Below, one piece after another: positions 1 through 11,833 of a DNA stretch of 64,000 bases. The stretch covers positions 22,806,518-22,870,517 of the forward strand of contig NC_086355.1 of the NCBI RefSeq assembly GCF_036324505.1. Reading direction: 5' to 3'. The first letter of the stretch is position 1. Every line of letters begins with the position of its first letter. The position numbers and the translations under genes were made by a program. This DNA comes from Eleginops maclovinus (Eukaryota > Chordata > Actinopteri > Perciformes > Eleginopidae). The notes beneath the pieces were generated by a model. That model was not told where the DNA came from. It searched no databases and saw only the letters and a list, made by a program, of their open reading frames with translations.

Positions 1-119
1 AAAGCAGTGTTAAACTGTTTCACCGCAAACCCTGACATTATCTAGACTTGAGAATTCATTGCCAATGAGTGGGCGTGGTTATGACGTTTATATTGCTGCT
101 ATAAAACAGGAAGAGAACC

Positions 120-461
120 AACATCACTTGACACTTACATTGAACATTTATACTTTATTTAATAATCCATACACTGCACTATAATGTATATAATATCCTG
201 TGTTATATTTTGTTAAATTCAATAGTCTACTTGTCACACAGTTTACTTATTATTTATGTTCATATTCAACTGTATATATACGTATTTATATAATGCCAGT
301 TTATTTTTATTTATACTTTCTTCTTTAAGATGTTCATACTTTAGAATTTTTTATTTATTAATTTTTTTCTATGTGCACTAACTTGTATTGTATTGTATTT
401 TGCTGCCGTGAAGCAAACCTTTCCCAGTCTGGGATTAATAAAGTAAATCTTATCTTATCAG
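120..461 (+). repeat. 3' end of a non-LTR retrotransposon (LINE/SINE-type tail)
   Basis: AT-rich 3'-UTR-like sequence ends in a 'gggattaataaagta' block followed by a short repeat of the cttat type. This is the usual 3' terminus of CR1/L2-type fish elements. No coding part remains, so it is a severely 5'-truncated copy. The 5' limit is approximate. Confidence 0.5.
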
Positions 462-699
462 AGGCTGAAGGAAGAAGGGTCCTTTTCACAGAGCCGCCAA
501 CAAAAATATCAAACAAGAGAAACAAGACTCCAAAGATCTTCAGAAATCTTAGAGGAATGACAATATAGAGTGTGAGAAAGCTTCTGACAGAGAAACTCAT
601 GTTGAGTCCTACATGTGTGTAATGGATACTCCACACACTATCATGAGAAAAACTGTTTATGTCAAACATGAATGGATATTCACTTCAGGGAGTAAATAT

Positions 700-845
700 G
701 TAATAAGTATCTCATCTTTTTATGTTATCTGTTCATGTTTATATTCGCACGGTGGGACTGCAAGAAACGGTATTTCAATTTTCTGTAGGTATAACACATG
801 TGGAAATTTTGACAATAAAGTGGACTTTGACTTTGAGTATACCAA
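700..845 (+). repeat. LINE 3' tail, copy A of a dispersed repeat
   Basis: The block with a 'gtgggactgcaagaaacgg' core and an end near 'gacaataaagt' followed by ttgactt recurs almost unchanged at about 4556-4701 in the same orientation. Two copies inside 5 kb mark it as a dispersed repeat. The AATAAA near the 3' end and the terminal short repeat fit a non-LTR retrotransposon 3' end. Confidence 0.6.
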
Positions 846-2084
846 AGTTTTTTGCTGTGTCTAAATGACATTCTAGAAAAAAATAGAGGACATGTTCCAT
901 ACAGATTTATATGATTAGCCCTGACTCACTCCATAGAGGCTGTAATGATGCAGAGAGGGCATGGTGTGTGTTTCCTGGCTGTGTGTGACTCTCCTCTCCT
1001 CCGATCTGTTAACTACCTCCTCCCCTCCTCTCCTTTACATCCTCAATCTCTTCACTCTCCTAAAATCTCCACCTCCACCGCCCTCCCCCTTTATTCTCCC
1101 TCCACTGCTCACCTCTCCCATACCCAGCCTGAGGTGAAAGAAGCGTTGTCATTCAGGGCAGGGGAGGTGGGGGGAGCTTGCTTTCAGGTCTCCTTCCTCA
1201 ATGGCTCTTTATGCCAGGACCCCTGGGCCATCAACATGACAATGTGACAATGTGGCGGGGCTTTTTAAAAGAGATCCTGTGTTTGTTAAGTGTTTTTCCC
1301 CCTGAAGAGCAACCACGGGGCAGGGTCAGGGGACCTGAAAAGTGCTTGTGAAAGAAAAGGGCCAACTTTGATAACAAAATGTGAAAGGGATGGACTTTTT
1401 GATTAACTTGAGTAGTGGGAGCTGGGTTTTGCTTCTTTGGGTTTTGGAGTGTAGTAAATCTGATTTCTAAGGATAATGTATAGTTCTTCAAAAATAATTC
1501 TAAATGAAATTTAGCATTCTAAGAAAAACTTTGGAGCACAAGTCAGCTGTTCTTAGAGAGTATTACCTAGAAAGATGTACAGTGTGCTGAAAACACTTTA
1601 AAGGATTTGGTAAACCGTGATATCTTCCCAACCAACTCCTTTCTGAAGCTGTGCGTGTCAATAATCATTATGTTGACTGGTAAGATTACTGAGGTTTATC
1701 TCCATTTATGAATGTCAATAGGATCAGTGGAAGCTCCCCTCAAAAGCAGCAGCATACACCCTGTTGCCGCGCTGGATGCATGCAAACAGGAAGTGGTGTA
1801 ATCCCATGGTCCAAATGAAATGAGAGAGGTTCTGAATACCTAAAATCAAACCAGAAGTTAGATACAGACCAGCTTTAAATGTGCCTCTCATCAGGACAGC
1901 AGCATTTTGACAAACTGTGAATCTTCTTGGAACTTCTTTGTCCCATCAGTGACACATATCACACCATGTTTTTCTCAGTATGACACACAGTTAAACTCAG
2001 TCCCACATTAACTGTCCTGATGCTCCAAAACCCCAGTTTGAAATAATACACAATTCCCTCCTGTTTACGTAATATTATCTAAGA
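846..2084. other. Intergenic stretch, no gene recognised
   Basis: Contains a pyrimidine-rich tract around 993-1115 and otherwise ordinary AT-rich sequence. Short ORFs on both strands show no recognisable domain, plausible exon borders or codon pattern. Confidence 0.6.
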
Positions 2085-2435
2085 AGATATACAGTACCTA
2101 AGTAAAAGTAAAAAAGTATTAGCATTCAAAAATTACTTATTATGCAAAATAGCCATTTTAAGAAGATATTTTAAAATGATCATATTAAAAGTATTTGTGC
2201 ATTTATGTGTTCATCACATCAATGTAACACTTGTTAAATGGGAAACTTAAACTATAATAATATATTATAATGTTTGTTGATTTATATTTTTTGTTAATAA
2301 CCTAAATATGTAAAAGAAATAGTGGAGTAAAAGTATAAAGTATCTTAATTTAAAAGTACTAAAGTAAAGTACAAGTACCTCTTTTTTAAGTTAAGTACAG
2401 TACTTGAGTAAATGCACTTTACACCACTGCTCACA
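2085..2435 (-). repeat. Dispersed fish repeat ('agtacttgagtaaa...ccactgc' family), reverse copy
   Basis: The right end (about 2315-2435) is the reverse complement of the left ends of the copies at 4120 and 33047. All share the alternating agtac/ttgagtaaa words and the terminal 'caccactg' motif. It is non-coding and looks like a non-autonomous DNA-transposon-type repeat. The left boundary is uncertain. Confidence 0.6.
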
Positions 2436-4119
2436 ATAGCTTTTTTACTATTGTCTCAGTTACAGTGTTTAATAGTCCTCTTTAAATCTCAATCTCAGAC
2501 ACAGCTGAACTCTGATCCATTCGGCAGTGAGATATTATGTGACCAGGTCAGACATCATCTTGGCTAAAACTTCTCCCACCAAAGACAGAGGTGGTGCTCC
2601 TGTGACACAGACACCTTTAAGCTGTGACTGACATGTGATTATAAGTGACATATCCAAATTGTTTCTCCTGAGATCACCTCGGCAAGGAATCCTTTCAAAT
2701 AGGGATTAGAGGAATATGAAACCTGCTCTTTAGACTCTTTGATACTCTCTCTTACAACTCCATCTTCCCCGCTCATGTTATTGCCTCTCTTACAACATTC
2801 ACCCCAAACCACCCAAGAGCAGACATACAAACTCTGCAAATTCTTTCATTTATACACTGACTGCTACTCCAGCTCGGCTTTTCTTTATACCCAGCGGAGC
2901 CGCACTGGAACTCTTTTCCTCTCTACCTCCATGAAACACTTTCTATTATTCATCAAAAGGAGCTTTAAGCGACTCTCTCTTTCCTGTTACACAAGCAAAA
3001 AACAACACATCCTTGCCTGTTTAATGCTGATTCCTTTCATCTGCGGGAACAGAATTTGTGGATCATTAAAATAAAACATAACCATAAGTTACAGGAGATG
3101 ATTCTTTGGCTTTGAGGAATTTAGGGAGGGAGTTCAGGCGGAGGAAGCTGTTCCTGGAGAGATGAACCAAGACTTGCCCTCAATTTCTGGCACTAAAATC
3201 ATATAATTTCTCTCTATTTCTGAGAATATTTGTATTTCTGTGGTTGTGCTCACGCTCATTCTGACAATACATCTCATGGATGAATGCACTGTTCCTCAAC
3301 ACAAAAGCCTTTTCATCTGAGTGCATTATAGTGGCTCCTCTGACAACTGCTATCAGCTCACATAACTAAAAGTATTCTTGATCCGCGATCAAAGCTGCAC
3401 AAGGCAAGACTCCGTGTGAACAAAAGATGTCTTTCGACTAAAATTAGATTCAGAGATGCAGAAAGTTTCACGTAATTAGAAAAAATGACAAAATAAATAT
3501 TCCTGAAGTTGGGGCACTTTCATTTTTAGCGTGAGTGATGTGACCTTTTTAAGGCTGATTCACTGGGCTTTTGAGTTATGTGTTTTTAAATTTAGTAATG
3601 CCAGTTTATTTCGAGCACAGCACTCCAGGGAGAGTTATCACAATGGCCTCATTTTGCCAGAATGGGATGGCAGTCATTTAGTGTGGGACTGTGTCATTGT
3701 CAAGTTGTGTTTTATTTTCCTCCTTCGTTCTGTCTGTTGGTTGGCCATCTGATGTTCTTGTTGCTATATTTACAAGCTCTGATAAAAGCATCGCTTTAAC
3801 CTCTGATAGCGCATGAAAACCACATTTAAAAATGGACACAGGAAAAGTTAAATATAGGTCAAATAGGGACAACAATTCAAAGCAGTGTAGTGCCACTCTG
3901 CTTGCTTTATGAAATAGCAACAGAGCATTTAAACGATTACAGTTTACACGTCTATCTTTGATTTTACTCAACAGCTGTAGGCGGTGAGCCAGCTCAAGGT
4001 TAAAGAAAAATGGAAGCTTCTATTTTTCTATCTAGTGTTTTTCATTTGAAGACAATAGTGCTTTCTCTAAGTGTTTATCTTTTTATATTGTATTCAAAAT
4101 AATTCATACAACACAGATG
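2436..4119. other. Intergenic stretch, no gene recognised
   Basis: No exon with plausible splice sites, RNA gene or repeat array recognised. ORFs here (for example 2739-3074 on plus and 3678-3971 on minus) have low-complexity or random-looking translations. Confidence 0.55.
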
Positions 4120-4840
4120 CAGTAGAGGTGGAAGCATTAGTGGAATGTAGTGAGGTACATTTACTCAAGTATGTTTTAAATATTGAGGTAGTTTCCTTGA
4201 GTATTTTCAATGTATGCTACTTTGACCACTTTTTAGAAGCCAATATTGCACTTTTACTCTTCTAAATGTATCTTAAGTTTAGCTTTAGTTACTAGTTACT
4301 TTAAAGATGCTGATTTTTAGCATTGTCACATAATTATTGGTTAATAAATCCAGCAACAGTATACAGTATAAAGTAATTAATATTAGCTCTGCCTTTACAA
4401 GCTGTGATGAACAAGCTCCTAAACCACTATATGCACTAAGAATTATGTGCACTAAAGACCTACGTGCACTACTGTCAAATTGTGTTGATTGTGTCTGATA
4501 TATATATATTACTTAGTTTTTTGTATACCCATTTATCTAGGCCCTTACGCCCCCTTTTTTCCTAGGCCCTTATCTCATCTTTTTACGTTATATGTTCATG
4601 TTTAAATTCACACTGTGGGACTGCAAGAAACGGTATTTCAATGTTCTGTATGTATAACACATGTGGACATTTTGACAATAAAGTAGACTTTGACTTTTGA
4701 CTGATACGATGGGGCATTCTGCATAAAAAAATACTTTTAATTATACTTTAAGTATATTTTGATGCAGTAAAAATTTGTAAACCGGACTTTTACTTTTAAA
4801 GGAGTAATTTAAAATGTGATCATGGCTGGAAGCAGGTTAT
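4120..4840 (+). repeat. Dispersed fish repeat ('aggtggaa...tactcaagta' family), split by a LINE tail
   Basis: The left half (4120-about 4425) and the right half (about 4703-4840, from 'ggggcattctgcata' onward) read as one continuous copy of the family also present at 2085-2435 (reverse) and 33047-33260. The middle is a foreign LINE 3' end. It is a non-coding, decayed copy. Confidence 0.6.
4430..4702 (+). repeat. LINE 3' tail, copy B, nested in another repeat
   Basis: Positions 4556-4701 match 700-845 closely, including 'gtgggactgcaagaaacgg' and the terminal 'gacaataaagtagactttga'. It interrupts the surrounding dispersed repeat, so it inserted later. Confidence 0.6.
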
Positions 4841-4865
4841 ACAATTTTCTAATTAAACTAATCAT

Positions 4866-6358
4866 TTACTTCAAAATACTTGATTTGAATAATATCCGTG
4901 TATTTCTGTAAGAAATCATGAATAAACTGCATGGGCTTTCATTTAGATGACATTGGATGCATTTGCAAAAGATCAAATTGGCCAAAAGTCTGTCAGTCAT
5001 TTGTGCACGATGGGGACGTAGTATGATGCCACCATGGCTGAAAACTCGCTCATGGTATGCAGCAAACAGCCCTTCTCCTTGTCCAAGGTCCTCTTGCTCT
5101 TCTTCATCAACCAGAGGCACAGGTTGCTCAGTCTCTGCAGCATCTTGCAGGATCAATTCTGGAAAAACATTTAACAACAGCAGAAACAAAAGAGCCCTTA
5201 TTACCATTGGTGTTGGTGATGCAGTGTTAGACTGAAAAATGCAATTATTGATGCTGTCAATAAGATCAGAGTACGTGAAAAAAAGTTGCATTGAAGTCAA
5301 TAATATTTACCTTTAACTTGTTGTGCCACCTCTGCCTTGATGTCACGATTGACCAGTACATGGTGCTCCACTCACACGGAGAAAAGGCTGGATCCAAGGC
5401 GGCTGCTTTGAGGTAGACTGGGTCTGAAAACGGGGCAGTGATCCCATCTTGAGTCCCGGCCATTTTCACGTTAATGAAGATCCCAAGAAATCTTTTGTTC
5501 AGGGATGCCTGGAGACTTCCGACCAGGCCGCTCAGGAAACAAACTTGAGGCTTCAGCTTCTCAAGGTGATGATTGAGGGACAAGATGGCTGGAACAACTG
5601 CACTGATTGTGACAACCCTCTCTCCCTGTGTCAAATCAGTTGCTTCTCCAAACGGCTTCAAGATGTCCACCAACTCCTTCAACAGATTCCACTCTCGTGG
5701 TGTGAATGACAACTCCTTATGCCCAGCCTTTTCTAGAATGGCACCGAGCTTTAGATGATCACACTGGAGAACTGCCTTTACTTGCCTAGTCTTGTGTTGA
5801 CTGCAGCAGGGACACCTTTCTGTTCCCCAAATTCACTATCAAAACACATCTTTGAATGTTGTGCTTGTGTGCAGGAATGAGCTAAGTTTTGATAACTTGG
5901 AAAGAGAAGGACATGCCACTTTTGTTTCTTTCAAACCGTCTCCCACCACCTGCTGAAGAGTATGCGCAAAACACTGCAGGCACTGTTTCTTCTCCATAGC
6001 AGCATCTACCATTTGCTGTTCTTCCAGAGATCAGAGATCAGGGTCATCAAGATGATCTCCGTCATCATCCTCTTGTTCACTGGGGAAGCACACAGTGAAT
6101 GCCTTTTGCGTGTTAGCAGCATTGTCACTAATAATGTAGTCCAATTTATCTTTGATGTTGTATTCATCGCATATTGACTCAAATTGGTCAAGAATTCGTT
6201 CAGCTGTGTGTGAGCCTTTGAAGCGATTGCAGGCCAAGAGATTTGTATTTAGCTGTATCCTCTCTTTAGCCGTCTCTTTCTCTATCCAGTGGACAGTGAC
6301 ACCAAGGAATCCCCTCATCTTTCGGTCAGACCAAATGTCCACAGTGACTGAAACATGC
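4866..6358 (-). pseudogene. hAT-superfamily (ZBED-like) transposase remnant
   Basis: Minus-strand pieces in order are: 'HVSVTVDIWSDRKMRGFLG' and a downstream 'DYIISDNAANTQKAF' block (6031-6358); 'CLQCFAHTLQQVVGDGL' (about 5930-5990); a 'REWNLLKELVDILKPFGEAT' block through 'DPVYLKAAALDPAF' (5380-5712). These are the catalytic-core and insertion-region blocks of hAT/ZBED transposases. It is broken by an in-frame stop after 'TTFKDVF', by a frameshift near 5376 (the frame reading VEHHVLVNRDIKAEVAQQVK resumes), and by an intron-like gap at about 5162-5310 with a GTAAAT donor and TTTTTCCAG acceptor. The N-terminal half, with the BED finger, is not visible beyond the Rex3 insertion at 6359. Not functional. 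Confidence 0.8.
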
Positions 6359-8782
6359 TCCATCCATCCATCCATCTTCTCCCGCTTTTCCGTCGGGGTC
6401 GCGGAGGTACAGCTCCAGCAGAGAGCCCCAAACTTTACTTTCCCTGGCCACATCAACCAGCTCTGACTGGGGGATTCCAAGGCGCTCCCAGTCCAGCTGG
6501 ACGTGCCTGGAACACCTCCCTAGGGAGGCGCCCAGGTGGCATCCTCACTAGGGGCCCGAACCACCTCAACTGGCTCCTTTCAACGCGAAGGAGCAGCGGT
6601 TCTACTCCGAGTCCCTCCCGGATGACTGAACTTATCACCTTATCCCTAAGGGAGATGCCAGCCACCCTGCGGAGAAATCCCATTTCGGCCGCTTGTATCC
6701 GCAATCTCGTTCTTTCGGTCATGACCCATCCTTCATGACCATATGTGAGGGTAGGAACGAAAATGGCCCGGTAGACAGAGAGCTTTGCTTTCGGGCTCAG
6801 CTCTCTTTTCGTCACAACGGTGCGGTAAAGCGACTGCAGTACCGCTCCCGCTGCGCCGATTCTCCGGCCCATCTCACGCTTCATTGTTCCCTCACTCGAG
6901 AACAAGACCCCGAGATACTTGAACTCCTTCACTTGGGGTAAGGCTTCATTCCCTACCTGGAGTGGACAGTCCATCGGTTTCCTGCTGAGAACCATGGCCT
7001 CAGATTTGGAGGTGCTGATCCTCATCCCAGCCGTTTCACACTCGGCCGCGAACCGATCCAGTGAGTGCTGAAGGTCACAGACCGATGAAGCTATTAGGAC
7101 CACATCATCAGCAAAAAGCAGAGGTGCAATCCCTAGCCCACCGAAATGCAGACCCCTTCCCCACAAAGCACATGTAGACCAGATGAGCGTACTCTCAGGC
7201 CCCCTCCAGGATCCTTGCGAGAGTGAAAAGCTGGTCCGTCGTTCCACGACCAGGACGAAAACCGCATTGTTCCTCTTCAATCTGAGGTTCGACAATCGGC
7301 CGGACCCTCCTTTCCAGCACCTTAGAGTAAACTTTCCCGGGGAGGCCGAGTAATGTGATGCCTCTGTAATTGGCACACACCCTCTGATCCCCCTTTTTAA
7401 AAAGAGGAACCACCACCCCGGTCTGCCACTCCTTCGGTACTGTTTCCGACTCCCACGCAATGTTGATGAGACGTGTCAACCAGGACAGTCCCTCAACACC
7501 CAGAGCCTTCAGCATTTCTGGGCGGATGTCATCTACCCCTGGGGCTTTGCCACTGTGGAGCTGTTTGACTACCTCAGTGACTTCCCCCCATGCGATTGGA
7601 ATTGATCCCCCTTCATACTCTAGTCTACTCGAGTTCCTCAAAGTGTTCCTTCCACCGCCCTAACACAATATCAGTTGAGGTCAACAGCGTCCCATCCTTA
7701 CTGTACACAGCTTGGATGGTTCCCTGCTTCCCCCTCCTGAGGTGTCGGACGGTTTTCCAGAACAACTTTGGTGCCGACCGAAAGTCCTTCTCCATGGCTT
7801 CTCCGAACTTCTCCCACACCCGCTGCTTTGCCTTGCCTTCGGGCCAGTCGATACCTTGCAACTGCGTCAGGAGTACCCAGGGATAACATAAGGAAGGCCT
7901 CCTTCTTCAGTCGGACGACTTCCCTGACCACCGCTGTCCACCAGGAGGTTCGAGGGTTACCGCCCCTTGAGGCACCTAAGACCTTGAGACCACAGCTCCC
8001 CGCCACAGCTTCGGCAATGGAGGCTTTGAACACCGCCCACTCTGGTTCAATGTCCCCAGCCTTCACAAGGATGCCTGAAAAGCTCCCGCCGGAGGTGTGA
8101 GTTGAAGGCCTCCTGCACTTGGGACTCCTCCAGACGTTCCCAGTTCACCCGCATTACAGGTTTGGGCTTACCAGGTCTGTCCAGAGGCTTCCCTTGCCAC
8201 TCGACCCAACTCACCACCAGATGGTGATCAGTTGACACCTCCGCCCCTCTCTTCACCCGAGTGTCCAACACATGCGGCCTCAGGTCCGATGATACGATAA
8301 AAAAATCGATCATGGACCTTCTGCATAGGGTGCTCTGGTACCACGTACACTTATGAGCATCCTTATGTTCGAACATGGTGTTTGTTATGGGCAATCCATG
8401 ACTACCACAGAAGTCCAGTAACAAACCACCACTCCAGTTCAGATCAGGGGGGCTGTTCCTCCCAATCACGCCCCTCCAAGTGTCTCCATCATTGCCCACG
8501 TGTGCGTTGAAGTCTCCCAGCAAGACTAACGAGTCCCCTTCAGGAGCCCCATACAGGACTTCTTTCAGGGTCTCCAAGAAGGCTGAATACTCTGAACTGC
8601 TGTTTGGTGCATAAGCACACACAACAGTCAGAGTTTTTTCCCCCCATAACCCGCAGGCGTAGGAAGGCGACCCTCTCATCCACTGGGGTAAACTCCAACA
8701 AAGCGGCCCTCAACCGGGAGCTTGTGAGTATCCCCACACCCGCTCGGCGCCTCACACCTTGGGCAACTCCGGAGAAGAACGG
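6359..8782 (-). mobile_element. Rex3-like (RTE clade) retrotransposon, 3' part: endonuclease and damaged reverse transcriptase
   Basis: Read on the minus strand. Endonuclease domain pieces run from 'RRRAGVGIL' (8755) through '[21 protein letters not shown]' and '[10 protein letters not shown]' (8047-8679). A linker follows (7698-8066). The reverse transcriptase includes 'PGVDDIRPEMLKAL', 'NYRGITLLGLPGKVYSKVLE' and 'QCGFRPGRGTTDQLF' (7195-7641), then the FADD catalytic box (7101-7115) and the C-terminal region to about 6453. The 3' end at 6359-6376 is a GATG tandem tail (catccatcc on plus), typical of Rex3 as I recall. There are frameshifts between blocks, and the RT palm segment between 'YMCFV' and the FADD box is deleted near 7156-7163. 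Its 5' part continues at 12404-12985 after the Rex1 insertion. Confidence 0.87.
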
Positions 8783-9179
8783 TGGGATTCACTTGCCGGC
8801 GCTGCTATGAGCGGCAGCCAGCAACAGTCGCTCTCTCTCTTTTCCTACTTTTTAGTTATTTATTCTTAGAATTGTTGTATATTAGCATTTATTTTCAGTA
8901 AGTAGTCAAGTAGCCAACTATGTTTTTGGAACTTTTTCGCCGTGTTTCTCATTCTGGGGACACTTCTACTGATCGCGTCTCCTCCGTGGCTCAACAACAT
9001 TAAGTCGGAGGCTTTGTTTACACCCGGAGTCAGCTGTTGGCGCTACAACATACAACCTCGTTGCTACGGGAGTCCCAGAAATCCCCAGGGAGCTGAAGAG
9101 GAGGTACAGGGGATGCAAGGCTTGACGTAAACAACGGGAGAAGAAGCGGAGATATAAACCATATCTCCCTTCCATCACC

Positions 9180-9850
9180 ATGGGGAACGTGAGGTCGCTA
9201 GCTTACAAGATGTACGAGCTAGCGGGCTTGGTGATGACTCAGCGGGTGTATCGGGAGAGCAGTGTGCTTTGTTTCACGGAGACATGGCTCCACGAGGACA
9301 ACCAGACTCCCTCACAACTGTGGACGGCTTCCTCACTGTTAGGGCGGACAGGACTCACCATGAGAGTGGCAAGAGGAAAGGTGGGGGGCTTGCTATTCTC
9401 GTTAACAACAAGTGGTGTTTTCCTGGACATGTTACTGTAAAGGAACGTGTGTGTAGCCCGGACATTGAAGTGCTTGCCGTTAGTCTGCGGCCATACTATC
9501 TGCAGCGTGAGTTCTCACATGTGATTCTCCTGGTTGTTTACATTCCACCGTCTGCAAACGCTGCGCTCGCGACTGACGTCACCCACTCCGTTGTCGCGAG
9601 ACTTCAGACACAGCACCCAGACACATTCATCGCGATATCTGGGGACTTCAACCATGTCACTCTGGCTGCAACACTGCCCACCTTCAAGCAGTTTGTGGAC
9701 TGTCCCACCAGGTAAAACAAGTCACTGGATCTGCTGTATGCCAATGTTAAGGAGGCATACAGCTCCACTGCCCTTCCTCCACTTGGAAGGTCAGACCACA
9801 ACCTCATCCACCTTAAGCCCCTGTATAAGCCTCTAGTCCAGCGGCTGCCT
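9180..9850 (+). pseudogene. Rex1-like endonuclease region (frameshift and stop)
   Basis: Starts with 'GNVRSLAYKMYELAGL' and 'LCFTETWLHEDN' in one frame. It shifts at about 9300-9310 into the frame reading 'TVDGFLTVRADR', 'KRKGGGLAILVNNKWC', 'VYIPPSANAA' and 'FIAISGDFNHV'. An in-frame TAA at 9713-9715 precedes 'NKSLDLLYANVKEAYSST' and 'GRSDHNLIHL', which complete the apurinic-endonuclease-like fold. TETW, GDFNH and SDH are the family's catalytic boxes. Two lesions in about 670 bp suggest a fairly young copy. Confidence 0.8.
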
Positions 9851-9865
9851 GTTACCATCAGGACT

Positions 9866-11833
9866 GTGAGGAGATGGTCACAGGAGGCTGAGGAGACTTT
9901 GCAGGGCTGCTTTGAGTCAACAGACTGGGATTTACTCTGCGATTCTCATGGGGAGGACAGTGATGATCTCAGGGACTGCATAACAGAGTACATCCACTTC
10001 TGTGTGGACAGTGTTGTTCCCATACAGACTGTGCGCTGTTTCCCCAACAACAAGCCGTGGGTCACCAGAGACATCAAGGTCCTGCTTAACGAGAAGAAGA
10101 GAGCCTTCAGAGACGGGGACAGGGAGCAGATGAGGCGGGTTCAGAGGGAGCTGAAGGAGAAGATACAGCAGGGTAAAGACAGCTACAGGAGGAAGCTGGA
10201 GCACAAACTCCAGCAGAACAACCTGAAGGACGTGTGGAGTGGCATGAGGAGCATCACTGGCTACAAACAACCTGGTAGCCAGACAACAGAGGGTGGGCCT
10301 GACCGGGCCAACGAGCTGAATCTGTTCTTCAATAGATTCGATGAGAGGGCTCCGGTCTACCCCTCCCCCAACTCCTCTACAACCATCCCCCTTAGAACCT
10401 CCAGCCCTGCTGTCCCCCCTCCCACACCGTCCCTCCACAGCTACACCGTACCTGCTCTTTCTCCCCCACCATTACCATTACCTCACCCCTCCCCCATCAA
10501 CACAACACAGACTCTTTCTTCCCCCTCACATGGCACACCGACTTTCACAGCAGAGCAGGTGAGGAAAGTGCTGTGCAGGCTCCGCCCAGGCAAGGCTGCA
10601 GGTCCCGACGGCGTCAGCCCGAGGGTCCTCAAAACATGTGCTGCCCAGCTGAGTGGAGTCCTGCAGTACATCTTCAACCTGAGCCTGAGTCTGGAGAGGG
10701 TCCCTGTGCTGTGGAAAATTTCCTGCCTGGTTCCGGTACCAAAGAAGGCGCGTCCCAGCACCTCCAACGACTACAGACCGGTGGAGCTGACGTCCCACCT
10801 GATGAAGTCCCTGGAGAGGCTGGTCCTGTCACTTCTTCGGCCCCTGGTTAGTTCATCGCTGGACCCTCTGCAGTTTGCCTACCAGCCGAAGCTAGGAGTG
10901 GAGGACACCATCATCTTCCGGCTTCACCGTGCCTACGCCCACTTGTACAGACCCGGTAGCACTGTGAGAATCATGTTCTTCGACTTCTCCAGTGCTTTCA
11001 ACACCATTCGGCCTGACCTGCTGGGGAGTAAGCTGACGGCGATGCAGGTGAACTCCTCCCTGGTTTCCTGGATCACGGACTATTTGACGGGTCGACCACA
11101 GTTTGTCAGACTGCAGGACTGTGTATCTGACACTGTGGTCAGCAGCACAGGGGCTCCACAGGGAACCGTTCTTTCTCCCTTCCTGTTCACCCTGTACACC
11201 TCAGACTTTCAGTTCCACTCGGAGTCCTGCCATCTGCAGAAGTTTTCAGACGATTCTGCAGTTGTTAGTTGTGTCAGCGAGGGAAATGATGAGGAGTACA
11301 GGGGTGTCGTGGACTCCTTCGTTGAGTGGTGTGTGCTCAACCACCTGCAGCTCAACACCGCCAAGACAAAGGAGTTGGTGGTGGATTTCCGCAGGCGGAA
11401 ATCTACCCCCACTCCCATTTCCATCAAGGGGGTGACTGCCGACATTGTTCAGGACTACAAATACCTGGGTGTTCACCTGGACAATAAACTGGACTGGGCC
11501 AAGAACACTGAGGCTGTGTACAAGAAGGGCCAGAGCCGACTCTACTTCCTGCGGAGGCTCCAGTCCTTCAACGTCTGTAACACCATGCTGAAGATGTTCT
11601 ACCAGTCGGTGGTAGCCAGTGCCATCTTATTTGGTGTTGCGTGCTGGGGAAGCAGGTTGAGGTCAGCAGACGCCAACAAGATCAGCAGGATCGTCAGGAA
11701 GGCTGGCTCCGTCCTGGGGGTCCAGCTGGACTCTTTGTTGGTGGTGTCTGAGAGGGGGATGCTGCGCAAGCTGCGTAGTATCATGGACAACAACGCTCAA
11801 CCTCTCCACCAGGTGCAGCACCTTCAGCAATAG
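9866..11833 (+). CDS. Rex1-like reverse transcriptase ORF (655 codons from first Met; retrotransposon)
   Basis: Open for 655 codons, and the frame is open upstream to the TAA at 9713-9715, so this Met is not the native start. It encodes a proline/serine-rich linker (10340-10540). The reverse transcriptase follows: 'RPGKAAGPDGVSPRVLK', 'DYRPVELTSHLMKSLERLV', '[11 protein letters not shown]', motif A 'FFDFSSAFNTI' (about 10975-11007), 'TGAPQGTVLSPFLF' (from about 11149) and the catalytic FSDD at 11243-11254. The C-terminal end is frameshifted at about 11810: the +1 frame continues 'TFSNRLIPPWRTTERHRKS' to a stop at 11925-11927. It encodes the replication enzyme of the element, not a host function. 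Activity is unlikely because of the endonuclease lesions. Confidence 0.85.
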   Translation: MRRWSQEAEETLQGCFESTDWDLLCDSHGEDSDDLRDCITEYIHFCVDSVVPIQTVRCFPNNKPWVTRDIKVLLNEKKRAFRDGDREQMRRVQRELKEKIQQGKDSYRRKLEHKLQQNNLKDVWSGMRSITGYKQPGSQTTEGGPDRANELNLFFNRFDERAPVYPSPNSSTTIPLRTSSPAVPPPTPSLHSYTVPALSPPPLPLPHPSPINTTQTLSSPSHGTPTFTAEQVRKVLCRLRPGKAAGPDGVSPRVLKTCAAQLSGVLQYIFNLSLSLERVPVLWKISCLVPVPKKARPSTSNDYRPVELTSHLMKSLERLVLSLLRPLVSSSLDPLQFAYQPKLGVEDTIIFRLHRAYAHLYRPGSTVRIMFFDFSSAFNTIRPDLLGSKLTAMQVNSSLVSWITDYLTGRPQFVRLQDCVSDTVVSSTGAPQGTVLSPFLFTLYTSDFQFHSESCHLQKFSDDSAVVSCVSEGNDEEYRGVVDSFVEWCVLNHLQLNTAKTKELVVDFRRRKSTPTPISIKGVTADIVQDYKYLGVHLDNKLDWAKNTEAVYKKGQSRLYFLRRLQSFNVCNTMLKMFYQSVVASAILFGVACWGSRLRSADANKISRIVRKAGSVLGVQLDSLLVVSERGMLRKLRSIMDNNAQPLHQVQHLQQ

